A stretch of DNA of 64,000 nt from Solirubrobacter ginsenosidimutans (GTDB lineage: Bacteria; Actinomycetota; Thermoleophilia; Solirubrobacterales; Solirubrobacteraceae). The translations under genes were made by a program, and so were the position numbers. The stretch is taken from the NCBI RefSeq assembly GCF_027587205.1, contig NZ_JAPDOD010000015.1, positions 62,001 to 126,000 on the forward strand, read 5' to 3'. Below the pieces are notes generated by a model, which saw nothing but the letters and a program-made list of their open reading frames with translations, had not been told where the DNA came from and ran no database searches. This document shows, in pieces, positions 38,678 through 46,469 of this stretch. The stretch's first letter is position 1. Each line of letters begins with the position of its first letter.

Positions 38678-40107
38678 CTGAGGGAGGGCAGCGAGGAGAT
38701 CTGGCTCGTGAGCCAGGCCTGCTGGGTCTGCGATTGGTTGAGCGCGGTCTCCATCGCGGTGAACTGCGCCTTCAACCGGGCCTGCGTGCTCGTCATGCGG
38801 TCGTTGAGCTTGGTGATCTGAGCGGTGAAGTCCTTCAGGGTCGTGTCATCGCTCGCCATCCGACCGGTGAGGACGCCGCTGGTGCTCGTCTGCTTGTCGA
38901 CGAAGCCCGTCAGCAGCGACGAGACGCCCTTGGTCGCGCCCTTGCCCGTGAACAGGTCGCGGACCTTGGTCCAGTCGGTGTTCAGCGCGGTGGTGAGCAC
39001 CGTGGAGTCGAAGGTGAGCTTGCCGTCCTTCGCCTCCTGGGTCACAGCGGCGCCCGTGGACTTGGGGATCGTGATGCCGATGTCGGCGAGGCTGGTCAGC
39101 CCGAGGCCGGTGACGACCTGGGTCATCTGGCTCTTCATCTGACCGAGCATCGAAGTCAGCCCGGAGTCGCCGAACAGCGAGCCCGCCTGAAGGCCGGACG
39201 TCGTCGTCGCCTTCGGGTCGTTCTTCTCGGTCAGCTGCGCGCGGGTGGCGGTGACGACCGCGTTGTACGCGTCGACGAGCGCCTGGACCTTCTTGCCGAC
39301 GCCGGCGGTGTCGATCGCCGCGGCGGTCGTGGTGACCGACATCGGGGACGCGGTGATGCCCTTCAGCGTCAGGCGGACGCCGGGGATCGCGTTATCGACG
39401 ATGTTGGATTCCGAGGTGCGCGCGACGGCCTCGCCGTCGAGCTTGAAGGAAGCGTTGAGGGTCGTGCCCGTGCGCGAATACGTGCCGTCCTCGACGATCG
39501 AGCTGCCGGCGCCCATGGCGGCCGGGTCCACCGTGAAGTCCGAGCTCTGCCCGGTCTTGCGCGAGGAGAAGACGATGCGCTCGTTGTTGGACGCGTCCTT
39601 GATCACCGCGGCGTAGACCGGGGCGTTCTCGTTGGCGTTGATCGCCGTCGCGACGTCGGACGCGGTCGCATTGGCGGCGACCGAGACCGTCACCTTGCTG
39701 GCGCCGGTCGCGAGCGGGTCGGACCCGTAGTAGAGGTCGAAGCTGCCGGCCGTCGCGCTCGGGGTGTAGGTGAACCCGTGCTGCGCGGAGGAAGCGAGCT
39801 TGTCGATCTGAAGCGTGTGGCCGCCGATGCCGGCGCCGCCGAGCAGCGCGACGTCGAGCTTGGTCGGGTCCGCGGACGACGTCGTCTGCGTGGCCTTCCA
39901 GGTCGCCGTGTCGCTCAGTGCGGCCGCGGCGGACTTGAAGGCGTCGAGCTTGGTCTTGATCGCGGAAAGGTCGTCCTTGTGGGCCTGGACCTTGACCTGC
40001 CGCATCTGGACGGCGACGACCTTGTTCTGCTCCAGCGCCATGAGCTGGGAGATGATCGAGTCGGTGTCCAGTCCGGACGCCATACCAGTCAGCGAAATGC
40101 CGGCCAT
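38674..40107 (-). CDS. fliD: FliD, filament cap protein
   Basis: A 477-residue protein with the N-terminal FliD domain (MAGISLTGMASGLDTDSIISQLMALEQNKVVAVQMRQVKVQAHKDDLSAIKTKLDAF), variable middle, and the C-terminal FliD_C region ending in a coiled coil (LNDRMTSTQARLKAQFTAMETALNQSQTQQAWLTSQISSL). It caps the filament and guides flagellin folding. It lies 12 bp after flaG. Confidence 0.95.
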   Translation of the reverse strand: MAGISLTGMASGLDTDSIISQLMALEQNKVVAVQMRQVKVQAHKDDLSAIKTKLDAFKSAAAALSDTATWKATQTTSSADPTKLDVALLGGAGIGGHTLQIDKLASSAQHGFTYTPSATAGSFDLYYGSDPLATGASKVTVSVAANATASDVATAINANENAPVYAAVIKDASNNERIVFSSRKTGQSSDFTVDPAAMGAGSSIVEDGTYSRTGTTLNASFKLDGEAVARTSESNIVDNAIPGVRLTLKGITASPMSVTTTAAAIDTAGVGKKVQALVDAYNAVVTATRAQLTEKNDPKATTTSGLQAGSLFGDSGLTSMLGQMKSQMTQVVTGLGLTSLADIGITIPKSTGAAVTQEAKDGKLTFDSTVLTTALNTDWTKVRDLFTGKGATKGVSSLLTGFVDKQTSTSGVLTGRMASDDTTLKDFTAQITKLNDRMTSTQARLKAQFTAMETALNQSQTQQAWLTSQISSLPSLR

Positions 40108-40119
40108 CGTGGGGACTCC

Positions 40120-40485
40120 TTAGAGCTCTGCGCCGGACATGATGTCCAGCGCCTTCGCGGGCGGGATGGTCTTGATCACGTTGCCGTCGAGGTCGCGGAC
40201 CTCGATGACGACACGATTGGACGCCTCGTCGCGCGAAAAGTGGAGTTCGCGGTTCTGCTTGTGCAATTCCTGCACGCGCTCCGCTGCCTGATCCACCATC
40301 TCGCGCGCCTGGGCCGTCGGGGCGGGGGGCACATCGCCGAGGATCGTGTCCTTGGTGTGGTCGACGTCGGTCGCTGCCGGATTCACCGCGTGCAGCGGCG
40401 AGGGCGGCATGACGGCACCGACGGACGCTGTCGCCGGGGCGGCGACCTGTTCGTACGGGGATGGGGTGAAGCGACCGATTTGCAT
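40120..40485 (-). CDS. flaG: FlaG-family protein
   Basis: A 121-residue protein. The C-terminal half (about 70-120: ELHKQNRELHFSRDEASNRVVIEVRDLDGNVIKTIPPAKALDIMSGAEL) is the FlaG domain; the N-terminal half is Pro/Ala/Thr-rich. FlaG is linked to filament length control and is commonly upstream of fliD, as here. The ATG is 11 nt past the -10 element of its promoter, so the message is nearly leaderless. Confidence 0.9.
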   Translation of the reverse strand: MQIGRFTPSPYEQVAAPATASVGAVMPPSPLHAVNPAATDVDHTKDTILGDVPPAPTAQAREMVDQAAERVQELHKQNRELHFSRDEASNRVVIEVRDLDGNVIKTIPPAKALDIMSGAEL

Positions 40486-40496
40486 CTCAACCCTGG

Positions 40497-40522
40497 TATC
40501 GGCGATCGTCGCTCGAGCTTGA
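40497..40522 (-). promoter_or_regulatory. Sigma-28-like promoter of flaG-fliD-fliS-fliT
   Basis: TCAA (40519-40522), 15-nt spacer, GCCGATA (40497-40503). Confidence 0.72.
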
Positions 40523-40532
40523 ATGCGCCGAC

Positions 40533-41351
40533 TCAGCCGACGGCTGAGAAGAGCACCGCGTCATCGCTCAGTTGTTGCTTGAGCGTGCGCTTGAGCTGGG
40601 AGTGGATCTGGCAGATGCGGCTCTCCGAGACACCCATGACCTCGCCGATCTCGCGCAGGGTCAGGTTCTTCACGTAGAGCAGGACGGCCACCTCGCGCTC
40701 GCGCTGCGGGAGTGTGTCGAAGGCGCGACGGAACTTCTCCTTGGCCTCCGTGTTGGCGGCCTGGTGCTCCGGGTCCAGGCGGCTGTCGCCGTCGGCCAGC
40801 GTGTCGATGCGCTCGACGGTGGTCTCGTCGTCGGAGATCACGAGCGTGTTGAGCGACGTGACGTCAGAGACGGCGATGTCGTCCTCGCGCCGGCGAAGGT
40901 CGTCGACGGAGATCGAGAGCGCGGCGGCGAGCTCCTCACGCGCCGGGCGGCGACCGTGGATCGTCGTGAACTGATCACGCGCCTTGGCGATGTCGCGCTC
41001 CCACCGGCGCAGCGAGCGCGGGGCCCAGTCCTGACGGCGGAGCTCGTCGAGTACGGCGCCGTGGATGCGGGTCCACGCGAACTGCTCGAGCGTCGCGCCC
41101 TTCTCGGGGTCGTAACGGTCGATCGACGCGATCAGTGCCTCGAGGCCACAGGAGATGAAGTCCTCGACCTCACACCGCGCGGGGAGTTCCCGGACCTTCT
41201 TGAACACGATGTACTTGACCAGCGGCGCATAGGTCATCACCAGGCGATTGCGCACCTGGAGATCTCCTGTGGCCTTGTACTCGCGCCACAACGCGAGAGC
41301 ATCCTCCGCGGAAACGCGGCGGCGGGTGCCTGGGGACGAAGTCGGCTTCAT
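40533..41351 (-). CDS. fliA: FliA, flagellar sigma-28 factor
   Basis: A 272-residue sigma factor with regions 2 (RNRLVMTYAPLVKYIVFKKV, VEDFISCGLEALIASIDRYDPEKGATLEQFAWTRIHGAVLDELRR), 3 and 4 (FDTLPQREREVAVLLYVKNLTLREIGEVMGVSESRICQIHSQLKRTL), the WhiG/FliA/SigD subgroup. It would recognise the TAAA-N15/16-GCCGATA sites in this window. The start at MKPTSSPG is chosen because upstream in-frame sequence overlaps the neighbouring gene and lacks family similarity; an AGGAG lies about 13 nt upstream. No anti-sigma FlgM gene is seen nearby. Confidence 0.95.
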   Translation of the reverse strand: MKPTSSPGTRRRVSAEDALALWREYKATGDLQVRNRLVMTYAPLVKYIVFKKVRELPARCEVEDFISCGLEALIASIDRYDPEKGATLEQFAWTRIHGAVLDELRRQDWAPRSLRRWERDIAKARDQFTTIHGRRPAREELAAALSISVDDLRRREDDIAVSDVTSLNTLVISDDETTVERIDTLADGDSRLDPEHQAANTEAKEKFRRAFDTLPQREREVAVLLYVKNLTLREIGEVMGVSESRICQIHSQLKRTLKQQLSDDAVLFSAVG

Positions 41352-41401
41352 TGCAGGAACTGCGCTCCTAGAGGGAGGGACGATCAAACGGACGAAGGCT
41401 G

Positions 41402-41428
41402 TATCGGGCGCAGGCCCCACAACCTTCA
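41402..41428 (-). promoter_or_regulatory. Possible sigma-28-like promoter of fliA
   Basis: TGAA (41425-41428), 16-nt spacer, CCCGATA (41402-41408). One mismatch in each box; it implies autoregulation, with about 50 nt from the -10 to the ATG. Confidence 0.5.
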
Positions 41429-41698
41429 TCACCGATTTGGGGTAGGTCCCTTTCCAGACAAGCCATACGCCCACGCCAGGACCTCGGCCACGGCGGTCCA
41501 CATCGCCTCCGGAACCTCCTGCCCGAGCGACAACTGCGCGAGCATCGACGCGAGCTCCGGATCGCGGTGCACGGGCACTCCGGCCTCACGTGCGCGCTCG
41601 AGAATCGAAGCGGCCAGATGTCCCTTGCCGGCGGCGACGACCTGCGGGGCGCCGTCACCGGTGTATTTCAGCGCCGCGGTCACCCGATTCTCAGGCAT
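41429..41698 (-). CDS. FlhB C-terminal-domain paralog (FhlB/YlqH-like)
   Basis: An 89-residue protein colinear with the part of FlhB after its NPTH site: RVTAALKYTGDGAPQVVAAGKG against YSVALKYSSGSSAPIVVAKGVD in FlhB, and REAGVPVHRDPELASMLAQLSLGQEVPEAMWTAVAEVLAWAYGL against its C-terminal end. It has no membrane part and no NPTH. It pairs with the FliK-like gene upstream (8-bp overlap), as ylqG-ylqH do in Bacillus. Alternative ATG at 41716. Confidence 0.82.
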   Translation of the reverse strand: MPENRVTAALKYTGDGAPQVVAAGKGHLAASILERAREAGVPVHRDPELASMLAQLSLGQEVPEAMWTAVAEVLAWAYGLSGKGPTPNR

Positions 41699-42824
41699 AG
41701 AGATCCAACGGCTCATTTCGGGGGCGGATCTTCACCGTTGTCTCCAAACCTGCGGCCTCCAATCTGGCGCGTAGACGCTCAGAGGCATCGCTGGCAATGG
41801 CGTGTGGCCGGCCCGCCGGCGTCGTGACCTCGGCGAGCAATCGCTCACCGCGCAGCTCTAGGCGCAGCTCGAGGCGGCCGAGCGTCGGCGAGTTGAACGC
41901 GAGCGAGACGACGTCCGCGGGCTCGCCGTCGGCGCCGCGGCGCCGTGCGGGCGGCTCCTCCACCTCGACCTTGGGCGGCTGCAGCTGCATCGCCGCAGCC
42001 AAGGTCGGGACCATCGGGTTCTGGGCGATCGGCGTCGCCGCCTGGGCCTGCGCCGGCTGGGTGGGCGGGGCGGGTTCGGTGGCCTGGGTCGCCGGCGCGG
42101 CCTGGGGGGTCTGCGCCGCTTCGTGCGCCGGTCCCGGCTGCGCCGGCTGTGGCGACGGTTGGGCGGTCTGCCCCGACGGGCCGGGCTGCGCCGGTTGGGC
42201 CGCTTGACCTGGCTGCGCGGGCTGTTCCGGTTGGCCGGGCTGCGCCGCCTGTCCCGGTTGCGCCGCCTGACCCGGTTGGCCGGGCTGCGCCGCCTGTCCT
42301 GGCTGCCCCGCCTGACCCGCTTGGGCCGGTTGCGCGGGCTGACCGGGCTGGCCCGCTTGACCGGGCGGCGCCTGCTGACCCGGCTGCGCGGCCTGACCGG
42401 GCTGCGCAGCCTGGGTGGGTGGGGCCGCCTGCGCCGGCTGGCCCGGCTGGGCGGTCTGGCCGGGCAGCGCCGGCTGGGTCGGCACCGCCCGTCCCGCCTG
42501 CCCGGCGGGCGGCGCGTACGTCGCCGGGCCCGCCGGCGCCTCCGGTGCGGGCTTGGCCGCCGGGCCTGCCGTTCCCGGCTGCTGCTGCGGCGCGATCCGC
42601 AGCGTCACCCGCTCCGCCGTGACCTCTTGTACCTGCAGCCTGAGCGTCGCGCCCGCCTGCACCTCGGGCGGGAGCTTCGCGGTGACGGGCACGCCGGCGA
42701 TCACGATCACGGCGCCTGCCTGGCCCGTGGACGCCACACGAGCCATCAGGCTCGCGCCTTGACGGATCACGAAGCCGGGGATCTGGTTGCGCAGGAGCGC
42801 CGGGGTGACCGCGATCGGATCCAT
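41691..42824 (-). CDS. Second FliK-like protein with Pro-Gly-Gln repeats (YlqG-like)
   Basis: A 377-residue protein. The N-terminal domain (about 1-85: VIVIAGVPVTAKLPPEVQAGATLRLQVQEVTAERVTLRI) resembles YlqG-type FliK relatives. Residues about 105-245 are a low-complexity tract of repeated AQPGQ/PAQ units. The C-terminal Flg_hook-like domain (about 295-377) has FNSPTLGRLELRLELRGERLLAEVTTPAGRPHAIASDASERLRARLEAAGL. Together with the FlhB-like gene it forms a FliK/FlhB-like pair of uncertain role, apart from the main fliK and flhB. Confidence 0.8.
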   Translation of the reverse strand: MDPIAVTPALLRNQIPGFVIRQGASLMARVASTGQAGAVIVIAGVPVTAKLPPEVQAGATLRLQVQEVTAERVTLRIAPQQQPGTAGPAAKPAPEAPAGPATYAPPAGQAGRAVPTQPALPGQTAQPGQPAQAAPPTQAAQPGQAAQPGQQAPPGQAGQPGQPAQPAQAGQAGQPGQAAQPGQPGQAAQPGQAAQPGQPEQPAQPGQAAQPAQPGPSGQTAQPSPQPAQPGPAHEAAQTPQAAPATQATEPAPPTQPAQAQAATPIAQNPMVPTLAAAMQLQPPKVEVEEPPARRRGADGEPADVVSLAFNSPTLGRLELRLELRGERLLAEVTTPAGRPHAIASDASERLRARLEAAGLETTVKIRPRNEPLDLYA

Positions 42825-42828
42825 GACC

Positions 42829-42855
42829 TCAAGGATCTCAAGCGCAGCGCCGATG
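42829..42855 (+). promoter_or_regulatory. Sigma-28-like promoter of the flgF/G-csrA operon
   Basis: TCAA (42829-42832), 16-nt spacer, GCCGATG (42849-42855) on the plus strand. The ATG of the first gene is 9 nt downstream. Confidence 0.68.
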
Positions 42856-42864
42856 GGGTGCCCA

Positions 42865-43563
42865 ATGGATCGAGGCCTCTATCTCGCAGCCTCCGGCATG
42901 CTCGCCGAGCAGCTGCGCCAGGACCAGATCGCGAACGACCTCAGCAATTCGTCAACGTCGGGCTACAAGGCCGAGCGCACGACGCAGCAGTCATTCGGGA
43001 ACCTGCTCCTCACCAACTCCGTCACGGGCGCCACCATCGGCTCACAGAGCACCGGCGTCCAGGTCACGAACACGGTCACCGACTGGACGCCGCAGGCGCT
43101 CAAGGACACCGGCGAGCCGCTGGACATGGCCATCAACGGCGACGGCTTCTTCGCCGTTCAGACCGCCAAAGGCGTGCGCTACACCCGCAACGGCGAGTTC
43201 TCCTCCGATGCGCAGGGCAACCTCGTGACCGCGATGGGCGACCCGGTGCTCGGCCGCAATAACCAGCCGGTCAAGCTCGGCGCCGACGGCAAGGTCGATC
43301 CCCGCAACCTCAACGTCGTCCTGCTCACCAACCCCGAGAAGGTCGGCGACAACTACATCACCGGCACGCCCGGCACCCCGGCCGGACAGGTCGCGGGGTC
43401 GGTCCGCGCGGGTGCCCTCGAGGGCTCCGGCGCCAACGCCAACCAGGCGATGGTGGACATGATCGAGTCGATGCGGGCCTACGAGGCCGGCCAGAAGGTC
43501 ATCCACACGATCGACGAGACGCTCGGCAAGGCCGCGTCCTCCGTCGGATCCGTCAGCAACTAA
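42865..43563 (+). CDS. FlgF/FlgG-type rod protein
   Basis: A 232-residue rod protein: MDRGLYLAASGMLAEQLRQDQIANDLSNSSTSGYKAERT, GEPLDMAINGDGFFAVQT, and ANQAMVDMIESMRAYEAGQKVIHTIDETLGKA. It is the first of two tandem FlgG-family genes and is probably the FlgF-type distal rod protein (FlhO-like in Bacillus). Start ATG 42865 is set by the family N-terminus and by the promoter 9 nt upstream; the message is probably leaderless. Confidence 0.88.
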   Translation: MDRGLYLAASGMLAEQLRQDQIANDLSNSSTSGYKAERTTQQSFGNLLLTNSVTGATIGSQSTGVQVTNTVTDWTPQALKDTGEPLDMAINGDGFFAVQTAKGVRYTRNGEFSSDAQGNLVTAMGDPVLGRNNQPVKLGADGKVDPRNLNVVLLTNPEKVGDNYITGTPGTPAGQVAGSVRAGALEGSGANANQAMVDMIESMRAYEAGQKVIHTIDETLGKAASSVGSVSN

Positions 43564-43596
43564 AGCCCTCCGTCCTCTCCGCCGATCTAGGTACCA

Positions 43597-44340
43597 ATGC
43601 TCGAAGGACTCCGAACCGCAGCGGCCGGCATGCAGGCCCAGCAGCAGAAGCTGGATGCCGTCTCCAACGATCTCGCCAACGCGAACACCGACGGCTACAA
43701 GCGCCTCCGCACCGGGTTCTCGGACCTCCTGTACGAGCGCGGCGGCCGGCCGACGACCTCGGCCAACGCCCAGCTCGGCTCCGGCTCGCGCCTCGTCAAC
43801 AACGGGCGCACCTTCCAGCAGGGCAACCTGCGCGAGACCGGCGAGCCGCTCAACGTCGGCATCGAGGGCGAAGGCTTCATCAAGATCAAGCTCACCGACG
43901 GACGCCAGGCGCTGACGCGTGACGGCGACCTGCACGTCGACGGCATGGGCCGCCTCGTGACCAACTCGGGCGCGTTCGTCCAGCCGCAGATCACGATCCC
44001 CAAGGGCGTCGGAGCGAGCCAGATCTCGATCGCCCAGGACGGCACCGTCCTCGCCGCCGGCCAGAACGTCGGCAAGATCGCGCTCGCCAGCGTTCGCTCA
44101 CCGGCGAACCTCGAGTCCGTCGGCGGCACCAACGCCTTCGTCCCCACCGCGAAGTCGGGCGCCGCCATCGCCGCGCCCGCCGCGACCGTCCTCAAGCAGG
44201 GCTCCGTCGAGGCCTCCAACACCGACGTCGCCTCGTCGATGACGGACATGATCGAGGCCCAGCGCGCCTATCAGCTGACGTCCAAGGCGATCCAGACCGC
44301 CGATCAGATGATGGAGATCGCCAACGGGGTCAAGCGATGA
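43597..44340 (+). CDS. flgG: FlgG, distal rod protein
   Basis: A 247-residue protein: MLEGLRTAAAGMQAQQQKLDAVSNDLANANTDGYKRLRTGFSDLLYE, GEPLNVGIEGEGFIKIKLTDGRQALTRDGDLHVDGMGRLV, and VEASNTDVASSMTDMIEAQRAYQLTSKAIQTADQMMEIANGVKR. Its end overlaps the flgJ-like gene by four bases. Confidence 0.93.
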   Translation: MLEGLRTAAAGMQAQQQKLDAVSNDLANANTDGYKRLRTGFSDLLYERGGRPTTSANAQLGSGSRLVNNGRTFQQGNLRETGEPLNVGIEGEGFIKIKLTDGRQALTRDGDLHVDGMGRLVTNSGAFVQPQITIPKGVGASQISIAQDGTVLAAGQNVGKIALASVRSPANLESVGGTNAFVPTAKSGAAIAAPAATVLKQGSVEASNTDVASSMTDMIEAQRAYQLTSKAIQTADQMMEIANGVKR

Positions 44341-44600
44341 GCCTCCCCGTCGTCTCCAACGCCGCGCTGCCCGCCGACGTCCGCAACGCCGGCCCCCAGG
44401 CGCAGAAGAACTACCAGGCCGCGCTCAGCTTCGAGAAGGTCCTGGTCGGCGAGCTCGTCAAGGAAATGGTCCCGAAGGACAGCGAGCTGTCGGACAGCCC
44501 GTACGCCTCGAACATGCAGGACACGCTTTCGACCGCGCTGGTCGGCGGACAAGGGCTGGGCCTCGCCCGCCAGCTTTACAAGGAGATGCAGTCGTCGTGA
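44337..44600 (+). CDS. FlgJ N-terminal-domain-like rod assembly protein
   Basis: An 87-residue protein corresponding to the rod-binding domain of FlgJ (AALSFEKVLVGELVKEMVPKDSELSDSPYASNMQDTLSTALVGGQGLGLARQLYKEM). It has no muramidase domain; wall hydrolysis would be left to the separate transglycosylase and CHAP proteins. Four-base overlaps with flgG and flgN. Confidence 0.88.
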   Translation: MSLPVVSNAALPADVRNAGPQAQKNYQAALSFEKVLVGELVKEMVPKDSELSDSPYASNMQDTLSTALVGGQGLGLARQLYKEMQSS

Positions 44601-45109
44601 GCACGATCCTCGAGGCTGAGCTGCTCGTCCACCTGGACACGCAGACCAACTCCGCACGCCATCTCCTCAAGCTCGTCCTCGCCCAGGGCGCGGCCATCCG
44701 CGAGCGCGACACCGACGCGGTGCTCGCCCGCCTCGCGGACATCCAGTCCGAGATGGTCCGCCGCGGCAGCCTGGAGCAGGAGCGCGCACGGCTGCTGCAG
44801 CGCGCCGGCTCGGCCCTCGGCGTCTCCGCCACCACCGTCACGCTCGAGCGGCTGTGCACGCTCGTCACTCCGGGTGCCGCCAAGGCGGCCATGGAACGTT
44901 CGGCCGAGCTTCGCGGACTGCTGTCCGAGATCGCTCGCGAGCACGGCATCAACCGCGCCCTGATGCGTCAGGAGCTCACGTTCCTCTCGCACCTGACACG
45001 GCTGATCGGCCAGGAGCCCGAGGCCGGCTACTCCCGTCCCGGGTCAAACCCCAACGCATCCGCCCCCGCCGCGCCAGCCGTCTATCGCGCGCTCGACCTA
45101 CAGGCGTAA
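44597..45109 (+). CDS. flgN: FlgN-like chaperone
   Basis: A 170-residue helical protein (LEAELLVHLDTQTNSARHLLKLVLAQGAAIRERDTDAVLARLADIQSEMVRRGSLEQERARLLQRAG) of FlgN type, directly before flgK and flgL, whose products FlgN escorts. GTG start overlapping the flgJ-like stop. In many genomes flgM precedes flgN, but here the flgJ-like gene does. Confidence 0.85.
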   Translation: MSTILEAELLVHLDTQTNSARHLLKLVLAQGAAIRERDTDAVLARLADIQSEMVRRGSLEQERARLLQRAGSALGVSATTVTLERLCTLVTPGAAKAAMERSAELRGLLSEIAREHGINRALMRQELTFLSHLTRLIGQEPEAGYSRPGSNPNASAPAAPAVYRALDLQA

Positions 45110-45118
45110 CCCCTCCAA

Positions 45119-46465
45119 ATGCCTATTTCTTCTTTCTACGGGATGCAGACGTCGCTGCGCGGCTTGATCGCGCAGCAGCGAATGCTCGACACCACCGGCC
45201 ACAACATCGCGAACGCGTCGACGGTCGGCTACTCGCGCCAGGAGGCGCTGCTCTCGGCCTCGATGGCCCAGCAGGTCACCGTCTCCGGCTCGTCCGTCGC
45301 CGTCGGCTCGCACCTCGGCTCCGGCGTCGACGTCCAAGGCTTCCGCCGCATCCGCGATCAGTTCCTGGACGCGCAGTACCGCGCCCAGAACACGAACCTG
45401 AGCGACTGGAAGTCGCGCGCCGAAGGCCTCGACTCCGCCGAGCTCTCGCTCAACGAGCCCTCCGACACCGGCATCCAGGCCCAGCTGACGAAGTTCTGGG
45501 GCGCCTGGTCGGACCTGTCGAAGTCCCCTGACGACCAGGCCGCCAAGCAGGCGCTGGTCCAGCAGGCGGGCGCGCTGACCGACGCGATCCACTCCGTGCG
45601 CTCGCAGATGTCGGACGCGCAGGCCGCAGCCACCACCCAGTACGACCAGATCGTCGGTCCTGGCGGCGAGGTCGAGAAGATCTCGACCGAGCTCGCCGGC
45701 CTTAACAAGACGATCAGCTCGTTCATCACCAACGGCGACAGCCCGAACGACCTGATGGACCGCCGCGACCTGCTGATCGATCAGCTCTCGACGTACGGCC
45801 AGGTCTCCGTCGACCAGCTCGCCAGCGGCTCGACCAACGTCTCCTTCGTCGATGGCACGACCGGGACCAAGTACCCGATCGTGACCGACCAGTCCGCGGA
45901 CTGGGCCGGCCCTCCCGGCGGCGGCTGGTCTCCCGGCGGCCAGATGGGCGGCCTGCTCGCGATCGGCAAGTCCGGCGGCACGATCGACGGCTACCTCCAG
46001 AGCATGGACGACTTCTCGAACTCGCTCGCCACCGCGGTCAACAACGCGTACGGCGGGCAGTTCTTCGACGTCGGCTCGCCCGCGGGCGCCACGATCAACG
46101 TCGCGGCCCCGATCGCGGCCGCGCCGGCGAGCATCGTCTCCGGCACCGGCGCCTCGGGCTCCAACGACCTCGCCATGGCCGTCTCGCAGCTGCGCGGCAA
46201 CGCCGCGATCGACGGCGTCTACAAGGCGTTCGTCGCGAAGGTCGGCGGAGACCTCAACGAGTCCACCCGCATGCAGGCCAACGCCCAGGTCCTCGCCGAC
46301 TCCGTCGAGGATCGCCGCCAGAGCGTGGCGGGCGTCTCGATGGACGAGGAGATGTCCAACCTCGTGCGCTTCCAGCGCGCCTACCAGGCCTCCGCACGCG
46401 CCATGTCAACGATGGACGAGATGCTGGACGTCCTCATCAACCGCACCGGAAAGGTCGGTCTGTAG
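45119..46465 (+). CDS. flgK: FlgK, hook-filament junction protein 1
   Basis: A 448-residue protein: SSFYGMQTSLRGLIAQQRMLDTTGHNIANASTVGYSRQEALLSA, GSGVDVQGFRRIRDQFLDAQYRAQN, DLMDRRDLLIDQLSTYGQV, and VSMDEEMSNLVRFQRAYQASARAMSTMDEMLDVLINRTG at the end. Length is slightly below average. It lies 9 bp after flgN and 4 bp before flgL. Confidence 0.96.
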   Translation: MPISSFYGMQTSLRGLIAQQRMLDTTGHNIANASTVGYSRQEALLSASMAQQVTVSGSSVAVGSHLGSGVDVQGFRRIRDQFLDAQYRAQNTNLSDWKSRAEGLDSAELSLNEPSDTGIQAQLTKFWGAWSDLSKSPDDQAAKQALVQQAGALTDAIHSVRSQMSDAQAAATTQYDQIVGPGGEVEKISTELAGLNKTISSFITNGDSPNDLMDRRDLLIDQLSTYGQVSVDQLASGSTNVSFVDGTTGTKYPIVTDQSADWAGPPGGGWSPGGQMGGLLAIGKSGGTIDGYLQSMDDFSNSLATAVNNAYGGQFFDVGSPAGATINVAAPIAAAPASIVSGTGASGSNDLAMAVSQLRGNAAIDGVYKAFVAKVGGDLNESTRMQANAQVLADSVEDRRQSVAGVSMDEEMSNLVRFQRAYQASARAMSTMDEMLDVLINRTGKVGL

Positions 46466-46469
46466 TCCC

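Noticed and set aside
42125..42500. The Pro-Gly-Gln tract as a CRISPR-like or tandem DNA repeat
   Set aside because: The units are irregular in length and lie in frame within a FliK-like gene; they are protein low-complexity, not spaced DNA repeats.
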